Source: Verrucomicrobiaceae bacterium (GTDB taxonomy: Bacteria; Verrucomicrobiota; Verrucomicrobiia; Verrucomicrobiales; Verrucomicrobiaceae). From it: DNA of 64,000 nucleotides. The stretch is from positions 18,792 to 82,791 of the forward strand of contig CANIBP010000024.1 of the NCBI GenBank assembly GCA_947466075.1. The letters run 5' to 3'. The translations under genes and the position numbers were made by a program. The notes under the pieces were generated by a model. That model saw only the letters and a list, made by a program, of their open reading frames with translations, did no database searches and was not told the origin of the DNA. This document shows positions 1 to 8,343 of the stretch, one piece after another (position 1 is the stretch's first letter; every line of letters begins with the position of its first letter).

Positions 1-16
1 ACCGCATCTTCGCTGC

Positions 17-1201
17 GTGATCATGACCCCACTCCACCAGCTCCGCGCAGGCATCATCGGCACAGGCTTCATCGGCCCCGTTCACATCGAGGCGCTGAAA
101 CGGCTGGGAGTCACGGTGAACGGCATCTGCGGCTCCACCAAGAGCGCTCGCAAGGTTGGAGACCTCTGGGGCATTCCTGAGATCTACGGCGACTACGATC
201 ATGAAGCGATGTACGCCTCGCCGAACATCGACGTCGTCCACATCACCTCGCCGAACCGGGTTCACGTCGAGCAATGCCTCGGCGCACTCGCCATGGGCAA
301 GCACGTCATCTGCGAGAAGCCGCTGGGCATGACGGCAAAGGAGACCCAACTCGTCGTCGATGCGGTTAAGAAGGGCGGCAAAAAAGGTCCGGTGTTCGCG
401 GTGAACTACATGTGCCGCTTCTTCCCGGCCATCCTGCAAATGCGCGCGATGGTGGCGCGTGGCGATCTCGGCAAGATCATGCACGTCCAGGGCCATTTCT
501 TCCAGGACTGGCTGATGTATGAAACCGACTACAACTGGCGCATCCTTTCCAGCGAAGGGGGCAAACTCCGTGCCGTGGGCGATGTCGGCACTCATTGGAT
601 TGATGCAGTCAGCTTCGTGCTCGGATCAAAGCCCAACAGCGTCTTTGCGCACATCGAGACCTTCCACAAGACCCGCAAACGTCCGAAAGGCGAGGTGCAA
701 ACCTTTGCGAAGATCGATCCGAAGAACATGATCGATTACAAGGTCGATACCGAGGACTTCGGCAGTGTGCTGTTGAAGTTCGGCAAGGCCAAGCACGGCT
801 TCGCCGACGGCGTGCATGCCAACGCAAGCATCTCGCAGGTCGCCGCCGGTTGGAAATGCAGCCTCAGCTTTGGCATCTACGGCACCAAAGGCAGCGTGCG
901 CTGGGATTTGCAGCAGCCGAACGAGATCCAGGTCGGCCATCGCGATGAGCCCAATCAAACGTTGAATCGCGGCACGCCCGGCTTCCTCGAAGACGTCGCC
1001 AACTTCACCGACTATCCGCCCGGCCACGCCGAAGGCTTCAGCGACGGCCACAAGATGCACTACCGCGCCATTTACGAGCACATCGCCAGCGGCAAGAAAA
1101 CGCCCGCCCTCTTCGCCACCGCCGAAGACGGCCACCATGAGGTCAAACTCTGCGAAGCCATCCTGCAAAGCAGCAAGGCGAAGACGTGGGTGAAGGTGTG
1201 A
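17..1201 (+). CDS. Gfo/Idh/MocA-family NAD(P)-dependent oxidoreductase
   Basis: Predicted cytoplasmic sugar or polyol dehydrogenase of the Gfo/Idh/MocA family. The N-terminus carries a Rossmann nucleotide-binding motif (GIIGTGFIGPVHIEAL, about residues 12-27), followed near residue 100 by the family EKPLG motif, whose lysine is catalytic in characterised members. A later GDVGTHWIDAV stretch matches the conserved C-terminal substrate-binding region. At 394 residues the length is normal. The listed start is a GTG; an in-frame ATG lies two codons later at 23 and is equally plausible. No in-frame stop lies between the window edge and this start, so a further upstream start cannot be excluded. The substrate is not predictable from sequence. 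Family assignment is firm, specific function unknown. Confidence 0.9.
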   Translation: MIMTPLHQLRAGIIGTGFIGPVHIEALKRLGVTVNGICGSTKSARKVGDLWGIPEIYGDYDHEAMYASPNIDVVHITSPNRVHVEQCLGALAMGKHVICEKPLGMTAKETQLVVDAVKKGGKKGPVFAVNYMCRFFPAILQMRAMVARGDLGKIMHVQGHFFQDWLMYETDYNWRILSSEGGKLRAVGDVGTHWIDAVSFVLGSKPNSVFAHIETFHKTRKRPKGEVQTFAKIDPKNMIDYKVDTEDFGSVLLKFGKAKHGFADGVHANASISQVAAGWKCSLSFGIYGTKGSVRWDLQQPNEIQVGHRDEPNQTLNRGTPGFLEDVANFTDYPPGHAEGFSDGHKMHYRAIYEHIASGKKTPALFATAEDGHHEVKLCEAILQSSKAKTWVKV

Positions 1202-1272
1202 GGTTTGCTCTGTCCTCCACTACCCTTCGATTTCTGGTTTTGGTCCCGATTGCACGAAACATCTGTGAGAAA

Positions 1273-1680
1273 ATGAGCAGCAAATTGCCAGTCTATATTC
1301 AATTCCGTAATAACACGCCAATCCGTGAAGGTGCATCTGTAGAAGATGTTATTGCGGTCATGGGCTCACCATCGGAACAATGGGATGATGGAGTCGAGGC
1401 TTATCTGGGCTATCACTTCCTCACTCACGAGATTGCTTTTTCCTTCGCAGTAAGAGGTGTAAGCCCAAAAGAGACGTCGCTTATGGCCTGCGAGGTTAGC
1501 GTTCACCATAAGCAGCCTCGCATAAATGCCTATGATGTCGTCACAACCTCGGAAAACGGGAATCTTCGGAAGACCGATGTCGGGCTATCATTTTCTGAAG
1601 CGACAAAGCGGATGGCTGCCGCAAACCACTCGCGGGGAATTGCGAGTCATTGGATTTCACCTTCTAGCTCGTTAGTCTGA
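1273..1680 (+). CDS. small hypothetical protein, AT-richer than neighbours
   Basis: A 135-residue protein I do not recognise. I placed the start at the ATG at 1273 (MSSKLPVYIQFRN); the open frame reaches back to 1186, but that part overlaps the preceding gene. The product has no signal peptide or membrane segment and looks like a soluble mixed alpha/beta protein, with IREGASVEDVIAVMGSP near the N-terminus. The DNA is visibly AT-richer than the flanking genes, which may indicate acquisition. Its stop lies a few bases inside the 3' end of the convergent purK gene (9-base overlap). An immunity-type or orphan accessory role would be pure guesswork. Confidence 0.6.
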   Translation: MSSKLPVYIQFRNNTPIREGASVEDVIAVMGSPSEQWDDGVEAYLGYHFLTHEIAFSFAVRGVSPKETSLMACEVSVHHKQPRINAYDVVTTSENGNLRKTDVGLSFSEATKRMAAANHSRGIASHWISPSSSLV

Positions 1681-2820
1681 TCCAATCCCCAACGCCTTGC
1701 GAATCGCGAGCGCATCTTTGAGCGCCTGGTCAATCGTGTCGCCGAGGACGGTGAAGTGGCCCATTTTGCGGCGGGGGCGGGCTTCGCGTTTGCCGTAGAG
1801 GTGGAGTTTGGCGCGTGGGTGATTGAGCACAGGCGACCAGTTGGGATGGGTGAGTGGGGCGGGCCAGATGTCGCCGAGGAGATTGATCATGACGGCGGGC
1901 GTGTGCTGGGAGGCATCGCCAAGCGGAAGGCCGCAGACGGCGCGCTGCTGCTGCTGAAACTGGTTCGTGCGGCAGGCGTCGATGGTGTAGTGGCCGCTGT
2001 TGTGCGGGCGCGGGGCGATCTCGTTGACGATAACCTTGCCATCGCTAGTGACGAACATCTCGACGGCCATGGTGCCGACGTAATCGAGGCCTTCGGCGAC
2101 GGCTTGCCAGAGTTCGACGGCCTGCGCGATGATCTGCGGCTCTAAGCGGGCGGGAGCGATGGTGACATCGAGGATGTGATGCGTGTGCTGGTTCTCAACG
2201 CAGCCGTGCGTGGCCATGCTGCCATTGATCGCGCGTGCGCCGACGACGGAGACCTCGCACACGAAGCTGATCCATTGCTCGACGACAGCGCGATGGCCGA
2301 CGAAGCCGCTCCAGGCCTCGGCGAGATTCGTTTCGGCGGTGACTTTGCACTGGCCTTTGCCGTCGTAGCCGAAGGCGGCGGTTTTGATGACGCAGGGGCG
2401 GCCGAGTTCGGCCACGGCGGCTTCGAGGCCGCTCAAATCATCAACGACGCGAAACGGCGCGCAGGCGATGCCTTGATCGCGCAGGAAGTTTTTCTCACGC
2501 TCGCGATGCTGGGTGGTGAAAATGGCCTTCGAGCCGGGACGCAGCGGTTTGACGGCCTCGACGGCGGCCAGGCATGATGCGGGGATGTTTTCGAATTCGG
2601 CGGTGACGATATCGACCTGCTGCAAAAAGCGGTTCAGGGCGGCGGTGTCGTCGTAGGAGGCGTTGATCTCAATGTCGGCGAACTGACCGGCGGGGCAGCC
2701 CAGCGGTTCATCGGTGAAGATGGCGATGCGATGACCAGCGCGCCGTGCTTCAAGGGCGAGCATGCGCCCGAGCTGACCGCCGCCGAGGACTCCGATCGTC
2801 GAAGGAGGCGGGAACATCAT
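1672..2820 (-). CDS. purK: N5-carboxyaminoimidazole ribonucleotide synthase
   Basis: ATP-grasp enzyme of purine synthesis that carboxylates AIR with bicarbonate and ATP to give N5-CAIR. The N-terminus has the PurK signature GVLGGGQLGRMLALEA (about residues 10-25). The ATP-grasp body includes CVIKTAAFGYDGKGQ and the C-terminal EIAPRPHNSGHYTIDA motif typical of PurK. The 382-residue length is usual. The ATG overlaps the purE stop in an ATGA arrangement (2817-2820), so the two are almost certainly translationally coupled and act in sequence. A second in-frame ATG directly follows the first. Confidence 0.96.
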   Translation of the reverse strand: MMFPPPSTIGVLGGGQLGRMLALEARRAGHRIAIFTDEPLGCPAGQFADIEINASYDDTAALNRFLQQVDIVTAEFENIPASCLAAVEAVKPLRPGSKAIFTTQHREREKNFLRDQGIACAPFRVVDDLSGLEAAVAELGRPCVIKTAAFGYDGKGQCKVTAETNLAEAWSGFVGHRAVVEQWISFVCEVSVVGARAINGSMATHGCVENQHTHHILDVTIAPARLEPQIIAQAVELWQAVAEGLDYVGTMAVEMFVTSDGKVIVNEIAPRPHNSGHYTIDACRTNQFQQQQRAVCGLPLGDASQHTPAVMINLLGDIWPAPLTHPNWSPVLNHPRAKLHLYGKREARPRRKMGHFTVLGDTIDQALKDALAIRKALGIGSD

Positions 2821-3338
2821 GCCTTCGGTTCAGCTTCGAGTTCCTTCTGGCTTTCGAGCACCTTTTGTGTCTGCCGTTCGCGGAAGGTTTTCAATTTGGC
2901 GGCGAGATCGGGATTTTCATTCGCGAGCATGGAGACCGCGAACAGCGCGGCATTCAACGCACCGGCACTGCCGATGGCAAAAGTGGCGACGGGAATGCCG
3001 CCGGGCATTTGCACGATGGAGTAGAGACTGTCCACGCCGCTGAGCGCACGGCTGGTCACGGGCACGCCGAGAACGGGGATGGTCGTCATGCTGGCCGTCA
3101 TGCCAGGCAGATGCGCGGCACCGCCGGCACCGGCGATGATGCATTTCAAACCGCGCGACGAGGCGGTGGTGGCGTAATCGTAGAGAAGCTGCGGCGTGCG
3201 GTGCGCACTGACGACTTTCTTTTCAAAGGGCACGCCGAAGTCACGCAGGACCTGGGCGGCGTTTTGCATGGTGGGCCAGTCGGAACTGGAGCCCATGATG
3301 ATGCCCACGAGGGGCTTGATAGCGGCGTCTTGGCTCAT
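2817..3338 (-). CDS. purE: N5-carboxyaminoimidazole ribonucleotide mutase
   Basis: Class I PurE, converting N5-CAIR (the PurK product) to CAIR. The conserved phosphate-binding motif GIIMGSSSDWPTM lies near the N-terminus, with the catalytic-histidine region SAHRTP and the downstream GGAAHLPGM motif. I start it at the ATG at 3338 (MSQDAAIKPLVG), giving 173 residues; the open frame extends 34 codons further, but that extension is proline-rich and unlike PurE N-termini. It is the first gene of the purE-purK pair and diverges from the frameshifted membrane gene beginning at 3424. Confidence 0.95.
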   Translation of the reverse strand: MSQDAAIKPLVGIIMGSSSDWPTMQNAAQVLRDFGVPFEKKVVSAHRTPQLLYDYATTASSRGLKCIIAGAGGAAHLPGMTASMTTIPVLGVPVTSRALSGVDSLYSIVQMPGGIPVATFAIGSAGALNAALFAVSMLANENPDLAAKLKTFRERQTQKVLESQKELEAEPKA

Positions 3339-3423
3339 CGGGAAGGCAGGTAGGATGGCGGGCGCTGCGGGCGGCACAAACTTTTTTTGGTCAGACTTGC
3401 CTCTCCCCCTTAAGCTGCCGGTT

Positions 3424-4007
3424 ATGATTTCAGAATTCAACCGCAGTCAGATCATTTGGGGCGTGTTCGGTCTCGCGGGCAGTGTTGTGTGTTATGTCCT
3501 GGCGTGGCTGTTCTTCAGATATGGATCAGCGATGGTTCTAGACTCATGCTCCTTGACCACGGGGCCGCTCCTTGGATAGCCCTGTCGGCGTCGGCTTGCA
3601 TCACTTTCAGCGGCTGGCGCACCTGGGAAAATGGCCAGGGATTCCAAAGCTACTCGGAGTCGGCGTTTTATCATGATTTTGGCGGAGGTGCAGAAACGGC
3701 AGGCGATCACCGCGGAGCCAAGATGACGGGGCTGGCTTATGCGCTGAGCCAGGCATTCCTAGCTGGACCGCTGTTGCTGCTTATGAGTCTGCATCGCTTG
3801 CGGAGTCTCATTCCGGATGAGGCCGGACTGGAACAGAAACTCGTGTTTTTGCTGGCAGCTCTGCACAAGGCAAATAAGTGGCAGGGGCTTTCGGATTACC
3901 CAGGGCAGGAACGGGAGGTTTTACTGCTTAACTTGATGAAAAAGATCGATTTCAGCCGCCACAAAGGCAATGTTCGTTTTAAGGCCGGTGCCTCCGATGG
4001 AATTTGA
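3424..4007 (+). pseudogene. probable membrane protein gene broken by a frameshift
   Basis: Two overlapping reading frames appear to be one gene. Frame one starts at ATG 3424 (MISEFNRSQIIWGVFGLAG), encodes an N-terminal transmembrane helix and stops at 3579. The -1 frame is open through the same region to a stop at 4007 and supplies a second hydrophobic helix (WIALSASACITFSGW), a third (LAYALSQAFLAGPLLLLMSL) and a soluble tail ending in KGNVRFKAGASDGI. The join must lie between about 3500 and 3579. Without a shift, the second part could start at ATG 3546. A 26-codon ORF (3997-4077) overlaps the end. I cannot tell mutation from assembly error or programmed shifting. Function unknown. Confidence 0.5.
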
Positions 4008-4118
4008 TTTCGAATGGGCGGCACTCAGACTTGAACTCATCAAGCCGCCTGCTTTGGCCGAAGTGATCGTTTACTAAGGTCCTTGCCCGAGGCCGCAGGC
4101 TGTGCCAAGCAAAATGCC

Positions 4119-4871
4119 ATGACTTTTCTCGACAAGCTGAATCAACGCATCGCCCAAACTGGCTCGAACCTCTGTGTGGGTCTCGATGTGCGGGCCGAAA
4201 ACGCGGAGGAATCGACTAAGCGCTGGATCATTAACGTGATTGAGCAAACCGCGCCGTTTGCGGCCGCTTTCAAGCCAAATTCGGCTTACTTCGAAGCGCT
4301 AGGCTGGCGTGGGGTGAAGATGCTGGAGGAGATTTTGCAGGAGATCCCGAAGGAGATTCCGGTGGTGCTGGACGTGAAGCGCGGGGACATCGGTGAGACG
4401 CAGGGTTATTACGCGAAGGCCTGTTTCGACGTGATGAACGTGGATGCCGTGACACTGAACGCCTACATGGGCCGCGACACGCTGGAACCGTTTTTGAAAT
4501 ACACCGATAAAGGGCTGTATTTGCTGGGTGTGACCTCGAATCCGGGCGCGAAGGACATCGAACTGCAAAAGACCGGCGACCGGCAGGTGTATGAGATCGT
4601 GGCCGAGATGACGAAATGCCATCCGCAGGCCGGTTTGGTGGTGGGTTTGACGAATGCGGCCCCCGATGTGCTGGATCACATCCCCGACGTGCCGCTGCTG
4701 ATTCCGGGCCTCGGGGCACAGGGTGGTGATCTGGCGGCGCTGAAGGGCTGTGGACGCAAGGCTCCGCTGCTGGTGAATGTTTCGCGGGGTGTGTTGTATC
4801 AAAAAGACGATATGAGCTTCGCGCAACGGGCGGAGCACTGGATGCGGCAGATTCAGCAGGCGGTAAACTGA
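4119..4871 (+). CDS. pyrF: orotidine-5'-phosphate decarboxylase
   Basis: Last enzyme of UMP synthesis, decarboxylating OMP in the cytoplasm. The catalytic Lys-Asp network is visible as VVLDVKRGDIGET, and phosphate-binding motifs follow (GVTSNPGAKD, PGLGAQGGD, NVSRGVLY). The long arrangement resembles the PyrF subfamily found in mycobacteria and bacteria of this group more than the shorter E. coli form. I chose the ATG at 4119 (MTFLDKLNQRIA), giving 250 residues; an upstream TTG at 4083 is in frame but adds an unconvincing extension. It stands alone from other pyr genes. Confidence 0.95.
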   Translation: MTFLDKLNQRIAQTGSNLCVGLDVRAENAEESTKRWIINVIEQTAPFAAAFKPNSAYFEALGWRGVKMLEEILQEIPKEIPVVLDVKRGDIGETQGYYAKACFDVMNVDAVTLNAYMGRDTLEPFLKYTDKGLYLLGVTSNPGAKDIELQKTGDRQVYEIVAEMTKCHPQAGLVVGLTNAAPDVLDHIPDVPLLIPGLGAQGGDLAALKGCGRKAPLLVNVSRGVLYQKDDMSFAQRAEHWMRQIQQAVN

Positions 4872-4984
4872 GATTTTTCATTTTTAAGAATGACAAAATC
4901 GAAACGCGGAAGCTACTTGCTTGAGGCGAATTCAAGAGGATTAATGGCGTTGTTCATCCTTTCAAAATCCCATTGGCCGCCTCC

Positions 4985-6793
4985 ATGGTTTTCGATCTCA
5001 GCGAGCACCTCAAAACCCCTTTCCAGCGACGCATTTACCGTTTGCTTGGCACTGCCGTGGAAAATGCGTTGGGATTACGTGGTTTTGAGGAGGTTTACCA
5101 GGAGTCCGCTCGTCTGTTTCGCTCTCACCCGCAGCATCCGAATGCGTTCGCGTGGTTCGACTCGGTAGCACATGCCTTCAAGCTGCAAGAAGATGTCGAT
5201 CTGCCAGTAGAGTTTGTGTTTCCGAAGCAGGGACCGTTGATCATTGTGGCGAACCACCCGTTCGGTATCATTGACCCCATCATGCTCGCACGCTGGGCGG
5301 CACAGTTCCGGCCCGATTTAAAGGTGATGACGAATTCACTGATGCTGGCGATGAAGGAACTGGAGGATCATGTGATCCCCGTTGATCCCTTCGGTGGCAA
5401 AGGATCGGCGAAACGGAACATGGCGCCGATGAAGGAGGCGATCCGGCTGCTGCGCGGCGGTGGCACTCTAGTGATCTTTCCGGCGGGCGAGGTTGCTTCA
5501 TACAAGCCAGGACGAGGCCTAGATGAGCCAGTCTGGAGCAATCATGTGGGATCATTGGTACGGCGCACGCAGGCGACGGTGCTGCCGGTGTATTTTCCTG
5601 GATCAAACAGCGCCCTGTTTCACGCCGCAGGGCTGATCCATCCACGTCTGCGCACCAGCCTGCTGCTGCGCGAGTTCTGCAACCGGGCCAACACGCCGGT
5701 GCCGATGCGTGTCGGGCAGCCGATTCCGTATTCGCGCCTGAAAAAGTTCGAGGATGATGAGTCGCTCACACGCTATCTGCGCATTCACACCTTTGTGCTG
5801 CACCAACGTGGCAAGGAAGAAGCCGCGAAGCTTACGGTTGAAGGCGAGAACATCACCATCACGCCGCCATCTGAAACGCAGCAGGCGCGCATGGCTGAAG
5901 AGATCGACCGCATCCGTGCACGTGGTGGAAAACTTGTGGGGCAGAGCAATCTGTCTGTTTATCAGGCGCATTCGCACGAAATTCCCACATTGCTGCCGGA
6001 GATCGGGCGTTTGCGTGAAGTAACCTTCCGTGAAGTCGGAGAAGGCACTGGTAACGACATCGATCTGGACAAATACGACCGCTATTACGAGCATCTGATT
6101 TTGTGGGACGAGGAGAAGGAGCAGGTTGCCGGTGCCTATCGACTTGGACGTGCAGATGTCATCTTGCGTGAGTATGGACCGAAGGGGCTCTACACCAACA
6201 CGCTGTTCCGTTTTGAGAAGCCGTTCCTGGCAAACCTCGAAGCTGCTGTTGAGATGGGGCGCAGCTTCATCATCAAGGCGTATCAGCGGAATCTCGCCTC
6301 ACTACCGCTGCTGTGGAAGGGCATCGCGCACTGGATCGCCCGCAATCCGCGCTACAAGAAGCTCTTTGGGCCGGTAAGCATCAGTAAAGATTACAGCAGC
6401 CTGTCGAGAAAGATGATCGTGGAGTTTCTCCAGGACAACCGGATGCATCCGAACCTTTCAAGCTTTGTGAAGGCGCGGAATCCCTTCCGCTACATGCGTA
6501 CACGCCGCATGATGCGCGAGTTCATCAGTGCCGACCTGCAAAACGTGGACGACTGTTCTGCGCTCATCTCCAGTCTGGAAACAGACGGCAAGGGCATCCC
6601 CACACTGCTGAAGCATTACCTCAAGCTGAACGCCACGCTGTTAAGTTTCAACGTGGACAAAGATTTTTCCTCCGTTGTCGATGGCCTGATCATGGTCGAT
6701 TTCACCGAAACCGATCCACGTTTACTCTCGAAATACATGGGTGAGGAAAACTGCCGCCAGTATCTCGCCAGCCACAAAAAAGAAGCGGCCTGA
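4985..6793 (+). CDS. two-domain acyltransferase, OlsF-like (PlsC-type plus OlsB-type domains)
   Basis: A 602-residue protein with two acyltransferase modules. The N-terminal half has lysophospholipid acyltransferase motifs: NHPFGIID at residues 90-97 (catalytic His91 and Asp97 in the spacing of the hemolysin-related branch) and FPAGEV at 165-170, where PlsC enzymes carry FPEGT. Residues about 320-490 resemble the GNAT-like OlsB/hemolysin acyltransferase domain (ILWDEEKEQVAGAYRLG, then SISKDYSS). This order matches OlsF, a bifunctional enzyme making ornithine lipids in some bacteria, so synthesis of an aminolipid is plausible but inferred. The start at ATG 4985 is preferred over the TTG at 4973. 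It overlaps the minus-strand terminator of the neighbouring operon. Confidence 0.75.
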   Translation: MVFDLSEHLKTPFQRRIYRLLGTAVENALGLRGFEEVYQESARLFRSHPQHPNAFAWFDSVAHAFKLQEDVDLPVEFVFPKQGPLIIVANHPFGIIDPIMLARWAAQFRPDLKVMTNSLMLAMKELEDHVIPVDPFGGKGSAKRNMAPMKEAIRLLRGGGTLVIFPAGEVASYKPGRGLDEPVWSNHVGSLVRRTQATVLPVYFPGSNSALFHAAGLIHPRLRTSLLLREFCNRANTPVPMRVGQPIPYSRLKKFEDDESLTRYLRIHTFVLHQRGKEEAAKLTVEGENITITPPSETQQARMAEEIDRIRARGGKLVGQSNLSVYQAHSHEIPTLLPEIGRLREVTFREVGEGTGNDIDLDKYDRYYEHLILWDEEKEQVAGAYRLGRADVILREYGPKGLYTNTLFRFEKPFLANLEAAVEMGRSFIIKAYQRNLASLPLLWKGIAHWIARNPRYKKLFGPVSISKDYSSLSRKMIVEFLQDNRMHPNLSSFVKARNPFRYMRTRRMMREFISADLQNVDDCSALISSLETDGKGIPTLLKHYLKLNATLLSFNVDKDFSSVVDGLIMVDFTETDPRLLSKYMGEENCRQYLASHKKEAA

Positions 6794-6805
6794 AACCAGG
6801 CCGCT
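6784..6805 (-). terminator. terminator of the kdsA-lpt-hpf operon
   Basis: A perfect 9-base stem (6784-6792 with 6797-6805) and a four-base loop, followed on the minus strand by TCTTTTTT. It lies about 30 bases beyond the hpf stop and overlaps the last codons of the convergent acyltransferase gene, fitting a rho-independent terminator for the minus-strand operon. Confidence 0.8.
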
Positions 6806-6832
6806 CCGTGACAGAAGTTCTCAGGCTCTCAT

Positions 6833-7447
6833 TTACTTCGTGTGAGCGACGCCGTTGGCATCGGTGCTGAACTCAGGCTCAATGAGGCCGTATTCACCGT
6901 CCTTGCGGCGGAACAGAATGGCAAGCCGGTGTGTCTGCTGATTGTGAAAGAGGACGAAGGGCTTGTCGCTGATTTCGATGTCCATGATGGCTTCATCTGC
7001 ATAGAGTGGACGAATCTTATACTTCTCTTTGTGCACGTAGGAAGGCTCAATCTGCTCTTCATCCTTGTGCATCGAGTCTTCATGAAATACGTGCTCCTCA
7101 AGGTGACGGATGGAGCCATCTTTACGTGGGCGATGGCTTTTAAGCAGGCGAGTCTTGTACTTGCGCATGCGGCGGGCGATCTTGGCGATGCTCTCGTCGA
7201 TGGAGGCGTAAATATCTTCCGTGATGGACTTCACCTCGATGACGATGTGGTCAGCGCAAAAGAGAATGATTTCGGCCATCTGAAGGCGATGATTCTGCAC
7301 GTCGAGAATGACCTTAGCCTCAATGATGCGCGGATAATCAAGGTGGAGACCTTCGACTTTTTTATGCGCGTAGTCACGGATCGCGTCGGTGACGTCCATG
7401 TGACGGGCGGTGACAATGATGGGGAGGTTAACGTTGTTTTTTTGCAT
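6833..7447 (-). CDS. hpf: ribosome hibernation promoting factor, long form
   Basis: Stress factor that binds the 30S decoding region and, in the long form, dimerises ribosomes into inactive 100S particles. The 204-residue product has the N-terminal S30AE domain (IIVTARHMDVTDAIRDYA near residue 9) and the C-terminal dimerisation domain found only in long HPF (IRPLYADEAIMDIEISD and ILFRRKDGEYGLIEPE). The start at ATG 7447 is fixed by a strong Shine-Dalgarno sequence 8 bases upstream; the longer frame to 7498 is not needed. It is the last gene of the kdsA-lpt operon, echoing E. coli, where hpf also lies downstream of lptB. Confidence 0.95.
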   Translation of the reverse strand: MQKNNVNLPIIVTARHMDVTDAIRDYAHKKVEGLHLDYPRIIEAKVILDVQNHRLQMAEIILFCADHIVIEVKSITEDIYASIDESIAKIARRMRKYKTRLLKSHRPRKDGSIRHLEEHVFHEDSMHKDEEQIEPSYVHKEKYKIRPLYADEAIMDIEISDKPFVLFHNQQTHRLAILFRRKDGEYGLIEPEFSTDANGVAHTK

Positions 7448-7455
7448 GGTGGGTT

Positions 7456-7461
7456 CTCCTT
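7456..7461 (-). promoter_or_regulatory. Shine-Dalgarno sequence of hpf
   Basis: AAGGAG on the minus strand with an 8-base spacer to the ATG at 7447. Most other genes in this window have no obvious Shine-Dalgarno sequence, so this site stands out and decides the hpf start. Confidence 0.8.
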
Positions 7462-7494
7462 TAGGTTGGGAATGGTGGTGGATTGGGTTGAGCG

Positions 7495-8343
7495 TCACAT
7501 GGTGAAATCTTCGCCTAGGTAAAGGCGGCGGGCTTCATCATCGTTGACGAGGAAATCTTTGCTGCCGTGGCGGCGCACTTTGCCCTCGAAGATGAGGTAG
7601 GCACGATCCACGATGTTGAGGGTTTCACGGACGTTGTGGTCAGTGATGAGAATGGCCAAACCAGCCTGGCGGAGCATACGAATGATGTCCTGAATTTCAC
7701 TGACGGCGATGGGGTCGACACCGCTGAATGGCTCATCAAGCATGAGCAGTTTCGGCGAGGTGACAAGTGAACGGGCGATGGTAAGACGGCGTTTTTCGCC
7801 ACCGCTGAGAGTGATGGCGAGATTTTCAGCCACATGATCAATGCCAAACTTTTCCATCAAAGACTGCGTTTGGTCCGCGCGCTCTTGCTTGGTGTAAGTC
7901 TGCGTTTCCATGACCGCCATGATGTTTTCGCGCACGCTGAGACGGCGGAAGATTGACTCCTCCTGGGGCAGGTAACCCATGCCAAGCCTGGCGCGCATGT
8001 ACATGGGCTGATGAGTAGCATCTTTGCCATCAAACATGACCTTGCCGCCATTCGGCTGCACCAAACCGACGATCATGTAAAATGTGGTCGTTTTGCCAGC
8101 GCCATTGGGCCCGAGAAGACCGACGATCTCACCGCTTTTGACCTCAATATCGACACCGTTCACCACCGCACGGCCATCATAGACTTTTTTCAGGCCTTCG
8201 GTGTGCAGCAGGGTAGATGCTTCGGTCTTTCCAGAAGCGACCGACGTGGTAAATCTCTCAGGGGCATCAGTGGCTTCCCCGGAAAGTGCGAGTTCCTGGT
8301 TTGCGGTATTCTTTCTTGGTTGCTTGCGCGAAGCCATGGTCAC
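7495..8343 (-). CDS. lptB: LPS export ABC transporter ATPase
   Basis: ATPase powering extraction of lipopolysaccharide from the inner membrane by the LptB2FGC complex. Walker A is GPNGAGKT (residues 78-85), the signature is SGGEKR (181-186) and Walker B is LLMLDEP (200-206); FSGVDPIAV immediately after is characteristic of LptB. The product is 282 residues, with about 45 extra N-terminal residues (Ser/Thr/Ala-rich, probably disordered) not present in E. coli LptB. The GTG start at 8343 overlaps the stop of the lptA-like gene in a GTGA arrangement; an ATG two codons later (8337) is the alternative. LptF and LptG are not in this window. Confidence 0.93.
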   Translation of the reverse strand: MTMASRKQPRKNTANQELALSGEATDAPERFTTSVASGKTEASTLLHTEGLKKVYDGRAVVNGVDIEVKSGEIVGLLGPNGAGKTTTFYMIVGLVQPNGGKVMFDGKDATHQPMYMRARLGMGYLPQEESIFRRLSVRENIMAVMETQTYTKQERADQTQSLMEKFGIDHVAENLAITLSGGEKRRLTIARSLVTSPKLLMLDEPFSGVDPIAVSEIQDIIRMLRQAGLAILITDHNVRETLNIVDRAYLIFEGKVRRHGSKDFLVNDDEARRLYLGEDFTM

